A stretch of DNA of 64,000 nucleotides, from assembly GCF_000208745.1 (NCBI RefSeq), contig NC_030852.1:120902-184901 (forward strand), in the 5' to 3' direction. Numbering within the stretch: the stretch's first letter is position 1; the number at the start of each line of letters is the position of its first letter. The notes under the pieces are model-generated. The model was given only the letters and a program-made list of their open reading frames with translations, was not told the DNA's origin and did no database searches. A program made the position numbers and the translations under genes. Below, one piece after another: positions 37,841 to 51,161 of this stretch. The DNA is from Theobroma cacao (Eukaryota > Streptophyta > Magnoliopsida > Malvales > Malvaceae).

Positions 37841-40816
37841 TCACTGATGTGCTATCTCAGAGACACGCCTTGAATCACCGTGAATTTCTGCCAAAGGGTT
37901 CATAATGAATCCACCACCACCTTGAAGCCGTAACCTATGGTTCTCCAACTTAAATGCTTCAGCATTCCAATTCCTATCAGCTCTACAACGTGTGGCAGCC
38001 ACTGATGGGGTGCCGCTGGACGTAGAAAACCAAGAGGTAGCGTACCGGCCTTCTGTTTTCCTCCAGAATTTTGAGCTCAAAAAACCTGCAGCTGGTAGTA
38101 GGCAACAAGTGGTCCTGCTGGAAGAAGACATCCTTCCAGTTGATACAGCCAAGTCATACGAGATCTCATCCAAAGCCAGTTCCAGACCGTGCACACGTGT
38201 CTCCAGTGAATGCATCCCAGTCTGTGAGCTACAAACGAATCTCTAGACGAAAGAAGGAAGAAACAAGAGAATGGGAGAGATAAAGCTTTCATGATTTTGT
38301 TTTAGTACAATCAAAGTAGATGGAATAGAAAATGCTAGAGCATTTATGCCTCCTTCAGATATATGAAGTAATTAAGATTATTCTTTTCATTTGTATGAAT
38401 ACATACAATAGATGCTTGCCCAGTAATTTGAATTTTAATTGTATAGCCACAAACAATGGCACTAGCCACTGTGATATCATCTCAAGCTTTTAATCATTAA
38501 ATTACATGAATGACAAATGGAGGCTTAAATTTTTTTCAATATCATCAACTAAGAGAGAGCAATGCCTCTATCAATTGATGCACAAATCTGATGACCTGGT
38601 TAATCTTTGTCCACCACTGATCATGAACCAATTTTAGTATAACAGTAAGTTCACAACTTGTAAGTCACAAGGATCCTGGTAATAATGCATGGATATGCCA
38701 TCTTTCTTTAACTTCAAAGAGATTGGTCGGAAGAAAAGATAAATAATGGTGGCTTTTGGCATATTCAATGATGTCATCACTCAGGGATTTACCAGATGAT
38801 TCAAAATTAAGTAGTTTAATTGACTTGCCCAAGTTCACTTATTATGTGAATAGTGCAATGCCCTAAGCACACATAACGCTATTGAAAAAAGCATCTTCGC
38901 AGATATATCACTAGTACAGTCAAATTACTGGATGGTAATTGAGAGGATATTTAATTTTCAAGCACTGGAAACAAACCTGTAGGAGATCTAGTAGTCTAGA
39001 TTGCTGCTTTTCTATCTGAACCAGTTGGCTGCGGATCAAAGATAAATCCTCAGAGTCTTTGTGATTTGCATTGAGATTCTCAGAGGCATTACTAACCACA
39101 ACAGTGGATTCAGTGGTTTCCTCGTGACAAGGAGCCACACGAGATCCAGACTTTGAACCACCAAATTTGTGCATCTTGTCATCAGAATTCTTATTACTGA
39201 AAAGCACTCGCTTTATGTCAGACTTTGCAGATTTCACGTTCTCATTATTCCTCCTTCGTGATACATTCTCACTCCTCTCCTTAAGACTATCCTCACATGC
39301 CCCTGTCACATTAGCAGCATGAGGAACAGCAATCTCGAGTCTCCAGTCCAGGGGCTTCTTTCCATTCACTTTCTGAATTGTTGCCTTTAAAGGACTTCTC
39401 TTCCTAGCTGTGGTTGCAAAGGAACTCTCAGGCGGAGTTGACCTTGTAGTAAAAGTAGGTTTCTTCCTCGTTTGAGGAACTGCAACATCCACGTTGGAAG
39501 AAATTTTAGAGCCAGGTGGATAGCGTCCATCACTTGCGTCCTCTGTTTTCAGAACAGAACCAAATCCAGTATAAACAAAATCAGACACATGCTACCAAAA
39601 ATAGTGAAATTATTCCACAAAAAAAGGGATCATATCAAACTTGGCAAATTACATATAAACAAGTACCAAATAAGCAGTTCATATCAAAGATGCGACCTTC
39701 CTAATTTAGATATTCTAGTAGACAATCAATCTACCAGATTAAATAGACCACATTACCAGGAGATCTAAAGCTCATCAAACAAAAGAAGATCGCATACCTT
39801 TACTAGAAGCCTGTGATAGAGGCGGTGGCGACGCCTCTTCTGAAAAATCCGGAACCTGCTTCCACGCCTCCAACATCTGACTCATAACCTCCCTAGCAGC
39901 CTTTACCTATATGATCCACATCCAAAATAGCATTGACATTAAAAATAATTTAAAAAATCAAAATATAAATGGCCTTATTAGAATTTAAATCAAAATTAAA
40001 CTAAAAACTAGTATATGTTAAACAGCGAAAAACCTTATCAAATCTTCTAGCCTCAAAAACTTTCATACAACTGGTTTTAAACTCAGCCAATGAATCCCTC
40101 TCAGCTATCGCCAGCCTGCCAAGCGCCTCTGCCGCCCCCTTCCTCGCTGCCCAATCCTCACTACTCAAAAAACCAATCAAACATCCCACCAATCCCTTCA
40201 TCATCCCTTGACTCAAATTCGACGCCCCACCCGAGCCGATCACACTCCCGATCACCACCATAACCGCCGCCTTCGCCTTGCACGCATCGGACTTCACGAG
40301 TTTCTCCAGCTTCGTCAGCATCCTCCCCAGCCTAACCGCATCCGGGTCGGGCGATCCGTCGATCGCCGCCGCCAAACACAATGCCGCTCCGATCTGCGCG
40401 TTCGGTTCTTGCTCCGTAAAAAGAGCGTCGCTCAAAGGCTTCAAAAACGAAGAGGAGAAGTTGCATTTGGTGAGGTTAGTGGAGAGCGCCGAGACGGCAT
40501 CGACGCAGGCGGAGCGGACGGCGGAGTCGGGGTCTCGGAGGCGACGGAGGAGGCTAGAGAGGATTTTATGGAGGAAATGAGGGAGAGAATTTGGATAAGT
40601 AACCGCCAAGACAGAAACTAGCTTCACGCATTGCTTTCGGACTCCGCATTTATCGGATGAATCGACGGAGAGAATACAGGAAAGGAAAGTCGGAAGGGAA
40701 ATGGCATCTAGATTTCTAGAAACGGACTCGAGCTCAGCTGCAGCGAGAGAGAAGGTGTCCCGGTCTCCGAGCTTGTTTAGGAGAGTGTTAATTTTGAGTT
40801 TAAAAGACTGCGCCAT
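37841..40816 (-). CDS. TORTIFOLIA1/SPIRAL2-like microtubule-associated protein
   Basis: Plant-specific cortical microtubule protein of the TOR1/SPR2 family, which controls microtubule dynamics and growth direction. Exons on the minus strand are 40816-40034, 39906-39798, 39542-38977 and 38242-37841, giving 619 residues. Exon 1 (261 residues) is built of HEAT-type helices (for example RLRDPDSAVRSACVDAVSAL and DWAARKGAAEALGRLAIAER), the tubulin-binding part of the family. The middle is basic and Ser/Thr-rich. The C-terminal part has IRSQLVQIEKQQSRLLDLLQ, a coiled coil, followed by GMHSLETRVHGLELALDEIS, a strong landmark of the family. The stop follows SEIAHQ in the last exon. It is shorter than canonical TOR1, so it is more likely a TOR1-like paralogue. 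Introns 1 and 3 were set by phase; an alternative acceptor (GTAG) near 38230 cannot be excluded. Confidence 0.9.
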
Positions 40817-41689
40817 ATCTTCTTTCTTACTGGTTTCGCTGCGGCGGCGGTGCTGTCGGTGGTGGTGGCGGTGGCATTGGGCGAGTCCCCAGTGCTGGGA
40901 GATGACCGAGGTTCCTCCGCGCCTTTTTAAGTTAGGAGAGGAAGGAGGGTCGTTAAAACGGCAAATGCAACGGTGACGTTTAATGGCCTCTTTTGGTAGC
41001 TTTGATTTGTTTGTTTTCTACTTTACTCAAGGTGGGAATTGGAATGGGAAGGGGATTGGGAAGAATAATCGGGGAATAAGCAGATGTGGTAATTCTTGCT
41101 TAGGAATTAATTTTATGTTGTTGTAGTAATTAAATTTAATAGCATTTATGATGTTAATTAATATAAAGCTTGTTAAAATGTAAGGGCTTAACAAATTAAG
41201 AGGGGATTGGGGTAAGCTTAATGACTTGTAAGGTTAGTAGTAGTCCATTTTAAGACAGCTCAATCACATGAGATGATATTAATTTTTAATTGTAATTGTT
41301 GGTGTTTTAAAGCCGCAGCTGCATGCACCGACTGCTTTATTAATTAGAAAAAAAAAGAAGACGAAGCATTTTCATTTTCTTACGTTTTTTTATACAAAAT
41401 AAATTTGCACAAATCATATACTTTTTAAATGTTGCAGATATTTTGATTTTGGACGTTGAAAAATCATTTTCATTTCATCATGAAATTAAATATTATTTTT
41501 AACATTTTTACAGGGTGTTGGTCAAATAAGCTTTTTGGAAATGGAAGGAAGGACCACTGAGGCTGAGGCAGAGGAGGCATGTGAAGGAATGATGCACGGG
41601 CAATTAATACATTAAATAAATAAACCAACGAATGCGGAGTTAAGAGAAGGAAAAGAAAAGTCAATCTCTAGTGGATGAAGGAAGTAATT

Positions 41690-42430
41690 CAGAGTTACTT
41701 ATTACATTTGATACTTTATAATATAATATAATTATAGATAACGTAATTGTAAATAATGTGATTGTAAGAAAAATAACATTATAGTGTTCGGTATATAAGT
41801 AAAATAATGATTAAAATACAGAGAAGATAACATTACAGCATTTGATTTATAAATATTTTGTTGAGAATGTAATGTTAATTTTAAAATTATTTTTATTTAT
41901 TAAAATATAAGTTTAATATACTTATATTTTTTATTATTAATTTTTATATAATATCATCTTTTAAATATATTTTTAATGTCATATATTTTATTTTTATTTC
42001 TTATTATAATTTTATATTTTTTTATTTTTTAATATAATTTTTTATATTATATATTTTATTTTAATTTTTTTTACTTATACTATATAAATTTTAATTTCTT
42101 ATATTTTATTTTATTTTAATTTTTATATTATATATTTTATTTTAATATTTTTTATTTTAATTATAACGTTATAAAATATTTTTAATAAAGTAATAATGTT
42201 GAAATGTGAAAGTGTCTTTAAAAACATTATAAAGTGCAATATAATGTGATTGTATTAATTTTGAACTGTAATCATATTATATCCCTTGATTGTAATGTGA
42301 TTGTATTACAATCTTATATTACAGTAGTTTATTATAAAATAAACACTATAATATAATTTAATTGAACACATTATAAAAAATATGCTTTCATTTTTTTCAT
42401 ACCAAACGTTACCTATCATGTAATGTGATG
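41690..42430. repeat. AT-rich block, possibly a MITE
   Basis: The edges share AT-rich motifs in inverted orientation: the right end on the reverse strand reads GGTAACGTTTGGTATG, and a left-side segment reads GTTACTTATTACATTTGATA. Repeated words such as AATGTGATTGTA occur near both edges, and the middle is repetitive (TTTTATATTATATATTTTA). The termini are too diverged to define exact ends or a target duplication. Confidence 0.35.
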
Positions 42431-43705
42431 TAAACATGAAGAAAGTTTTTCTGAACGAATGAATGGACAAGGTTGCGATGGTGTGTTGGATTTCTGAACC
42501 GACACTGCATTAAGCGACAAAGAGTTGGTAGCACAGGAGATGGGAATCAAAAGCTTCTTAAGGCCCCCCATATATCAGAATCAGTTAAATCGGTTGGTTG
42601 AGTTTAATTAGCTCAATTATCAAATTAAGCAGGCCGGCAGGGCCCCCTTTAGCCTTTGATTTTGCTCTTTTTTACAGCGCACCAACGGCATGGCATACTT
42701 GTTTAATTAGCTTTGACTGCTATCTAGGAACATCATCTTAGCATTATTCAACTATATGTATATGTCTTTGCTTGCATGCTTGACAAAATTCACATTTTCA
42801 TAATTGTGTTGATGCTTCAAGTTCAACTAAACCAACGAAATACATAGCTATAGTCGCCTATAGGGTACATATATGTTACAATCGTTGAGCTGAACTGAGA
42901 TCTACCCAAAACTTTGTCTCAACCTCCACACCTACCAGGCCAGTTGGTGAAAAGTAAAGTTGCGAGATTAATTCTTAGTTAAAGTTAAAGAATAATCATG
43001 CAAGAAGACAAGGGATGAAAATGAGGCATTAACGTTCATGCAGATTTAAGATTAAGAATGAAAAACAAAAAGCACTTGTGCTTCTGCGCGCAGTTAGTTT
43101 GGCTCTACGAGCTAGGTCACCCTCGTCGGTTGGATCCAGACAATTCAACTATATATTATGTTGCTGGGAATGCAAAGCCAAGCCAATATTAAGTAGACTA
43201 ATTGGAATCATTTTGAAAATTAAGTTGAGGAGCTAGGCTAACAAATCAGTGATATCATAACAAGCGTGTGCCTGGAACCTGGAAGCGTGAAATGAAATCA
43301 TGCATTGCATTGCCATGTTTCTATTGCTCACTCCAGGTTGGTGTTTGCCGGCCCCTTAGGTAATCATTCTCTAGTTAATGTATATAGTTTTAACAAGCAT
43401 GATTAACTTGATCATATGGATTATATATATATGGACCATCTGGTCAAAGAAACGTTTATCTTTTACTTTTTGACCTCACAAGGTATATAAATATATATAT
43501 AGTTTTCAATTCCAAACCCTTAAACCTGCCCATTCAAGGTCCTCACTCTTTTATCATTCTTCTTTGCCATCTTTTAAAATCATCAATCAAGCTCTCAGAC
43601 AGCCACCATTGTTTCAATTCTGATGCTATATATTGTTTATGATGGTGAGAGTATATAAGTGTTTATGATTATTTTTTATTATTATTATCAGTACCAAGAT
43701 ACACA

Positions 43706-43801
43706 TGTTTTTTTTTTTTTATAATTGAGAGAGGGAAGATTCGAACCTTACTTTTTAAGTAAAAGGATTATGCACCAACTAATGAGACAAATGTTCGGGT
43801 G
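43706..43801 (-). mobile_element. Short tRNA-derived SINE with 11-bp target duplication
   Basis: CAAGATACACA occurs at 43695-43705 and again at 43802-43812, a perfect target-site duplication. Between them the minus strand carries an A-box-like TGTCTCATTAGTTGGTGCA and a B box GGTTCGAATC, and ends in a run of A, the order of a tRNA-derived SINE. The whole element is only about 96 bases, a tRNA-like head plus A-tail. Related copies lie at 31225 and 13641. Confidence 0.8.
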
Positions 43802-44666
43802 CAAGATACACAAATGCTTGGCTCTTGTAGGATTTGCTTTCATCAAAGTTGATTAATCAAATAAACAAGACTCTACTGATCTTTTAACTGGTATTTGTCA
43901 GATTTCTAACTAAAATCTAAGCATAGAGCCACATAATACACACTATTGTTATCATTGGGACTGACTCATGTGCATGTCAGTTGACTGAGCGACAAAGGTC
44001 CTACTTGACACACATAATCACATGATTGAAACAAAGAGAACTTAACCCCGAAATGTCCATTCCCCCGATACCAATCCTCAGTCTCAATTTCTATTCAAGT
44101 TTGCATCTTGTCTTCCCACCAAACCCACGTGCAATTTCTTTGCATCTATTGTGACACACATGACAGGAGGAACTGGGGGAAGAAAATTGTCAGAAAATAG
44201 AGCAATGCATTGCACTCAAGATGATTAGCCATATCCTTACAGCAAACATTCTTTGGACCATTGCCCCTGTGTGTTAGCCTCTAATATCTTTGTTTTTTGT
44301 TCCCCTTTGGTTTTATTTGATATTTCATTGATGAAACAAAATGAAAAGGTGATGGCTTAGGACTAGAGAAAAAGAGTTTCGAGCCAATGGTGTTGAGTGA
44401 AATGGAAAAAAAAATAAGAATTATCTCTGAAGTGTAAGTAATGTTAGAGTTTCACACCTCGCAAATCCGTGATAAATGTAGTTTAGATAATAATCGAGTC
44501 AACAGCAAATAGGAATTGTCGTGCACACAAGACGCTAACAAGATTGAGCCACACGGGGCACAAAACTACAAGCTGAATGAAACGAAACGAATTAATTGGT
44601 TTGGTGCACAAGACACAATCATGCGCATATGAGTTATCTACCAGTGTCGGACTTCCTGTGCAATAC

Positions 44667-45023
44667 TGTTAGGGCTAAATGAGTCTAGGGTTAGACTAAA
44701 TGTGTTCTGACACTCTCTTTAGTTATGTTACCTTAATTATTATTTATTTTACTCGTACTACAAGTAAGTCTACGATTAGATTTTTTTTATTATTTATTTT
44801 ACATGCATGTCAAGTAAATTTAGAGTTCACTTAAATTTAAGATGAATTATAAATAATCCATTTTAATTTCATTATAAGTATAAGAAAAAACCACCAAAAA
44901 TTGACGTAATCTATTAAACCTTCTTCTTTAATTCACACTTTCTCGTCACAATTACAATTAACTTTACTTAGCCTTCAGTAGGCTAAAGTCCCAAGCCCGT
45001 GTTGGGCCTTTTAGCCCCTATCA
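44667..45023 (+). mobile_element. Solo-LTR-like repeat
   Basis: It is 357 bases with near-palindromic ends: TGTTAGGGCTAAA at the left and TTTTAGCCCCTATCA at the right. It has a TATA box (TATAAATAAT, about 44850). Its reverse complement shares GGACTTTAGCC and the GTAAAATAAAT blocks with the LTR at the start of the window. The flanking pentamers (AATAC and CTCTC) differ, so there is no target duplication. It could also be a MITE. Confidence 0.45.
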
Positions 45024-45835
45024 CTCTCCTCTCCTCACCCTCTGCCTCCCGTCTAAAGCTCCGAGTCTCCTTTTCTTTGTTTATAGGGAGCCTAAGCCTT
45101 GCTTGCCCTCCTCCAACTAAGAACACCAGTCACCAGCCAATCCCAGTTCTGAATTAAATGCAATTGCAATGGCAATGAAGATGCCACCATTTTGAGTTTT
45201 GGTTTAGTGGCAAAAAAGGGCAGCAGGGTTTTAGCGTTCCATCTAATGACAGTAGTTGGGCAGGGGTGACTCTTAATGTGCTTTAACCCTAGCTGACATT
45301 GACTCTTAAATGTGTTTTCGTTCGATTATGTGTGTTTGATAGGGGCAAATCAAGCACATATTTCCTTGATCCTGCGGCAACGTTCAACACAAAATATCAT
45401 AGTTTCAAAAACTCAATTCTCTTTCACACCATCTGCAGTTCCCTCGGGGCTGAAAGCAGAGTAAAAAGAGAAAATAAAGACAATAAAATCATTTCGCATG
45501 ATAACTTTATGGACCCAGCAATCACAAGCAACATCGTCTCACTGCAAGTAAATACAAGTCTCTTTTTTCCACCACCACTATGTCGCAGGAAACTAGATGA
45601 AGAAAATTCAATTGAATTATGCATTAACAGCCAACATCCCATTATAACATAGAGACAAGCAACTAGATTGAGCATGTGGCCTACAAAAGATGCTTGAGCT
45701 CGTACAAGAAATGAGATAATCATGCTGGAGCGCTTATCACGAGCAGTTAACAAATTCAGCAATTGGTAGCTAGCAACAAATATCACAATTATTTAACAAA
45801 ATCAGCAATTGGTAGTTCGCAGGTCCCTATTCAAT
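45024..45835. other. 3' flank of RBL12 and spacer
   Basis: No gene seen. Short ORFs on both strands (45299-45652 and 45424-45786) overlap each other and match nothing known. This is probably the RBL12 3' UTR and beyond. Confidence 0.5.
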
Positions 45836-48800
45836 TTAGAAGCGCCCCCTTCTAAGTCGAGCCCATGCTATAGCCGCAACTGCAGCACCTCCCAAGTGAG
45901 CTGATCCTGAAATATGGCTATTTCCCTAGAACACAAAAAGAAAATATTAGTGGGTTAGGTGATATGAGACCTTAATTCAGTGATATTGGGAGCTAATATT
46001 TCACAGTTAATGACACCAGTTATGGTTGCATTGGGAGAACACTCTTTCAAGTCCAAGATGAATTCAAGGTAAAAGTGAGGTAGCTCAATATGAGGGCAAC
46101 TGTCAATGATAAATACATAAAGGGTCTAAAAATCACATCTAGTAACCCAGATAAAGTCATAGAGATGGTTGTCACCAACAAAATTCAATCTAATGGTTCC
46201 AGGCCACATGATATAAATCAGGTCTTTAAGCAGCAGTTCTTGAAAAGCATCTGGAGGAGTCCTAAAAACCTTTATGCCTAGTTGCAAGTGAGGGAAGCTG
46301 GTGCTGTTGTGTCCACAGATCTATCTGCCACAAGATGCAGTCGGAACATCTTGCTGGACCAATCCAGCTGAAGCTACTGATAGGCCAGCATAGATAATAA
46401 TGGGTGCCCCTCAAATTTATGAAATAGCGCATTAAAGGCCATAAACTGTTCAAAAATTAGTAAAGTTATGTTCAGTGACCGTGTATATCATCTAAATTAG
46501 TATGGGCAGATGATAATCCTTTTCCTTTCTTATTATCTTCTCTTTCCCCTTGAGAATGTCTTTTGTATGAAGTAAAATCTTTGTTGATGTGAAAGAATTT
46601 GCAAATATGTATATATTTTCCTCCAGAACCATGCCTCAGAACTGATCAATGTAAGATCATGTTCAAATGCAATGTAAATAGAAAATAGCTGCTCAAAGAT
46701 GAGCAATATACCTCTATTATCCTCAATACATCTTTCCCAATTAAAAAGATGCCCTGTAAAGAAAATTATATATAAACAATTTAGTAAGGATTTGTGAACC
46801 TACGAAGTCATTTCTTTGTAAGCATCAACTAGAAGCATGCTTACCAGTAACATGGCAGGAACTGGTATGATGAAATCAAAATAAAGAGTAGCTTTTGGAT
46901 TGAGAAATATATCAAGCAGCATAATAGCATTAACAGCCCCACTTGCCCCCTAAATGACACAAGCAGAGCACAGTTAAACAGATTTAAATATAAGTTTCTC
47001 ACTGCTTGTGCTCTCCATTTGGAACAAACAAGAAGAACTTTTCAAAACACCATCCTAGGCAATCCACACAGAGAATAGATATTTTAAAGTATTGGCCAAC
47101 ATATAACATATAAAAGGGGGAAACTTGTATTAAGGGGGTACATGATTGAGTTGCGAAAACTTCTGGATAAGTACTGTACATCTGAACTGAATTCTTTCTG
47201 GTTAAAGAATCTCTTTCTAGTTGCTCTGGAACAATTAGGAGATTCTCTAGAAGAAATTCGGGATTTTGCTTTTGATGGCAACATGCTATGGGGAAGACAA
47301 AGATCTTGTGATTGAAAAGAAAAAAAAAAAAGGGGGTAGGCTGGGGCTGGGGGTGGGGGTGTGGGCGTGGGTGGAAAGAATAAAACCTTTCATCACATTC
47401 CTTGGTGAATGGCAAAAGACTGACTAGTCAGGCAAACAAATTAGAAGAGAATGTGACCGTAAACTATCAAAACCCAAGTCAAATGCCATTTTAAACAGTT
47501 TAAAAATGCAGGATATCAGAGAAAATTCCTTAAAATTGTGTAGTTCATCGGATACAGAAAAGCAGAAAACAAGTAAGGATACTATTACTATTTTGGTAAC
47601 AGTCATCAAAACAAAAGACAAAAAAAAAAAAAGTTTATGAATAGAGCTTGATGCACTGAAGGCTAAAAGCATACCAATCCTGGCGTCTTTGAAGGGTCCA
47701 TCATCCACATGGCATGTCCCTGTGGTAGATGGCTAAGAGTGAGAAACGACTGAATCATTCATATATGATTCATCAGAAAATGAAGAAATTTTCTGTCATT
47801 CTAGGTGAACATTTACATAAGCATTAACATGCAAGTACGCTAATTAACAAATTAGAAGGTTTTATTTTTGTAACATGTAGAACAGACTTCTCATCTCAGA
47901 CCTGCACACAACCATGTATTAGAGTCTATTGTGTGGTGTTCTTTAAATGGATTAAGTTTGTATTTGTAGTGGCCTTATTTAAAAGTTGGACATGTCTACC
48001 TATTGCTAATTGATTTTTGGTGGGATGTTTAACATGCTATCAATGCAAAGAGCTTATATTGTTTGTTGCCCATTTGTTATTATTCATTGTTTGTCGCCCC
48101 ACATTAGTTTATATTATTGAGCCTAAACATGAGGGAGAATGAAATGTGAAGTATCCCAAATCAATTAGGTTTAGGGTTTGTTGTTGCCATATGACAACAA
48201 ACCATTCCTGTAACTAACAGTGGCAGAATAGGTATTCAGATATTTCTAGCAGCGAAATGGTACCTTTGATGATAATGCCAAAAATGCATGGTGCACCAAG
48301 TAAAACACTGAACCACCAATTGCCCCAGCTAGATACAACTTCAGCAAATATTCAGGTCCAAAGATTCTTCCAATCTGCCCAATGCAAAGTAAAAAGGGGA
48401 AACAATTAAAATATAAATGCTCCTGGGGAATAACAAGGAAAAAGAGAAAAAAAGGACAAGGAATACAAGCAATGAAGATAAAGCATACACAGACACAAAA
48501 AGGAAAATGTAGCAAGAAGTAGTTGTTTCGGTAATTAAATCCACCAAGCAGCCAGAGTAACATAGGAACACCATTATGCTTATCTCAAAAAGTTGAAAGT
48601 ATGAAATTTAACAAAATATTACACTGAATAAGTATTTAAAAATCAGCGGAAAAAACTAGTTAAAGATGTGGAAATGCAATGACTAGTAAGATTCAATGTT
48701 GAAGATAAAAGCATGATTTAGCTTTCTTACTTCCCAATTTGTACATCTCCATCTTAATCCGAAATGATAAATATTAGGTTGGTAGCTGATGGAAACCTTA

Positions 48801-51161
48801 TTAGGTACTTAGGAATTGTATTCTCTTTAACATAAGTTTTCTCTTACAAGTTAAATGCAAAAGGAATTTCAGAGACAATCTCCATTGCAATAGAAAACAG
48901 TAAGTCCGTTCATTAGTCAACACTAGACGTAAAAATAGTCAGGGACAAATTAATGTGACAAAGTGTGGAGCAAAATACGAAGTCTTGGAATTTAGCAACT
49001 ATAAACAGGTTTTATGAATAGATTCAAATCTCCAGTCAACTTATAAGTTCTTGAATAAATAATTTCACTCTTGGCCAAAAATAATAATAATAATAATTTC
49101 ACTCTCCAACATCTCTATACAAGAAGGAAAAAAAAAATCAAATGATAGCTGTTTCTCATGCAAAGTTTCAATGCCGAGCTCTCTCTCAACTAGCTATACA
49201 AGGTTGCAATCATAAATTAACAGTCCAAAAGAAGCAGTTGTAAGACATGTGGTAAGAAAAGAAGCTGTAGCCAAATAAAAGATTTCAATAATCATACATT
49301 TGATCCAAAGAAATAAAGTCCAATCATGTTAGAGATAATATGCTCAATATCAATATGACTGAAAGCTGAAGTGATCAGTGTATGCAAGCGTCCACTTTTA
49401 AAATTGTCCAATGAAACCTGCTCAAAGAACATCAAATAAGTTAGGAGGAGAAAATGAAAAAAGCAAATACAAGATAAACTACTAGGAATATGTGAGTTGA
49501 GCCATATGAGCTCTCAATACATTCCTAAGGCTATCACTAAATGTGCTTAAATATAATCTATAATCTATAATATATATAAAAATATGGATGTTGGAAAACT
49601 TTTAATTGACAAAAATAGTCATATTTATTCACTATATTTCTGCTTGATTTGAATGATTTTCATTAAAAAATCTTTTTATTAATTCTAATAGTATTGAATA
49701 ATTTATAAATTAATATGCAAAATTCCAATTATATATAATTTTCAAAAAAAAATCCAACTATATATAATTGAAACATTAATTGTCTTCTATATATAATTGT
49801 CTTTTATTTCTAGACAATTAACTTTAGACTTTAGAAACATTTGTGTTTTATATATAAGAGTAATTTAAATGTAAATAAAAACAAGTATTCACGAGCATGT
49901 GACAATGTATACTAGTTTTTATAAAAAGGATATATTCCACAAAGAAGTACTTGTTTTAATATGATTAATATATTACAAGCACTGTATAGCAAATTAGCAA
50001 TGACACTACTATTAGGGATCTCTTCAATTTTCGTCCCTAAAAATTTTCGATTTTCTACTCTTGAGTACATCTAGCAAGAAATAGGAAGTTAGAAGGAAAA
50101 ATCTACCATGGACATTTTATGTTAACAAGGAGGTCAAAAGCTATCTAAGGACTCACCATGAAGTTATTCATCATAAATTTTCTATCTGCAATCCGCCATA
50201 ATAAAAAAACAGCAACATTAGTTATAATCAAGCCCAAAACCATGTCACTTGCTGTCAATCGCTGGAACCATAATCTCCTGCAAACCAAAGAGAAGATAGA
50301 TTATTGACATATAAGAACATATAAACACAGTCATGCTACAACAAGTTGGTTCAACCATGTCTATGCTTTCGCAATAACCCATTATCACAATGAGAACCTT
50401 ATGTTGTTTATGAATTTACCATATAACTGGTAAGTTCTTTCTTAAAACAAAAAAGGTGATCCATGTAGAAAAGAACTGTATTCTTCTGACTATGAGAAAA
50501 TTACTTGAAAGACAATAATGAGCAAAACTCTTAACTTTTATGGATCAGAATCCTAATTTTAGAAGGGAATCAAGTTGAGAATTAGCTCTTAGTAACGAGG
50601 ATAAACAACAAAAACAGTTGTTTGAATGATCTTACGAGATTATTTAAAGGAGATATACCACGAAAATGCATGTAGCATAAATTTCGTAATAGAGGTATAG
50701 AACGCGATCCTAAGTGTCTCCTACTATTATATAATTAAATAGGTAAGAATTTGAAAGAATAAAAAAACACATTACCATCGACTCGTTTGAAGACCAAAAT
50801 CAAATCTTCCTCTGGGAATCTGCGGTCTAAGAAACCAAACTCTGCAACCCAGGAGACTTTTGCCAGAAGTTTTGAGATGGATACTTGAGAAATTCAACCA
50901 AAATCGCTTTGCAACTACTGGGTACGAGAGAAACCCTCGAATTTCCCCTGTAAGACTTAGCTGTGATCGCCATGGAAAAGAATGGTGGTGAAATGGGTGT
51001 GAAAATGAAGAGTTCAGAAACTGGTTGTCGACGGTTGGTTTAGCAATGGAAGAGAAGGTTTTGTAAGGAAAAGAATGGAGAAGTGAAGACAAGGAAGATG
51101 TTTTCGTCAGTGCTTTGGAGAAGCTTGATGAGGCTTGCTTCAGAAAAAGAAGCCTCTGCAT
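45836..51161 (-). CDS. RBL12: Mitochondrial rhomboid protease RBL12
   Basis: Intramembrane serine protease of the mitochondrial inner membrane (PARL/Pcp1-type), an orthologue of Arabidopsis RBL12. Eight exons on the minus strand: 51161-50776, 50277-50157, 49417-49298, 48374-48264, 47719-47675, 46949-46845, 46753-46712 and 45925-45836; all phases agree and give 339 residues. The N-terminal ~125 residues are Ser/Arg-rich and poorly conserved, as for a mitochondrial presequence. Several membrane helices follow. The catalytic Ser264 is in GASGAVNA at the very start of exon 6, and the catalytic His320 is in [10 protein letters not shown] in the last exon; [15 protein letters not shown] is the conserved helix-2 region. 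The start ATG at 51161 was preferred because longer readings have no upstream ATG. It is intact, with no missing catalytic residue. Intron 5 holds a G-rich tract. Confidence 0.94.
47332..47374 (+). other. G-rich tract, G-quadruplex candidate
   Basis: In 43 bases it has six runs of three or more G (for example GGGGCTGGGGGTGGGGG), so several G4 registers are possible. It lies in RBL12 intron 5, with the Gs on the template strand and a run of A directly to the left. Confidence 0.75.

Larger units (their letters stand above)
40817..44666. other. AT-rich intergenic region
   Basis: No gene is supported. It contains the promoter side of the TOR1-like gene, a very AT-rich MITE-like block (41690-42430) and a SINE (43706-43801). 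A TATA-like TATAAATATATATA at about 43484 has a pyrimidine-rich stretch after it, but no ORF follows. Confidence 0.5.

Noticed and set aside
40208..40621. 137-codon plus-strand ORF opposite the TOR1-like gene
   Set aside because: It is antisense to HEAT-repeat coding sequence with biased GC content, a shadow frame.
43276..43339. Imperfect hairpin (arms 43276-43297 and 43318-43339)
   Set aside because: Only about eight continuous base pairs plus a few more, a short loop and no known microRNA sequence; below what I would call a precursor.
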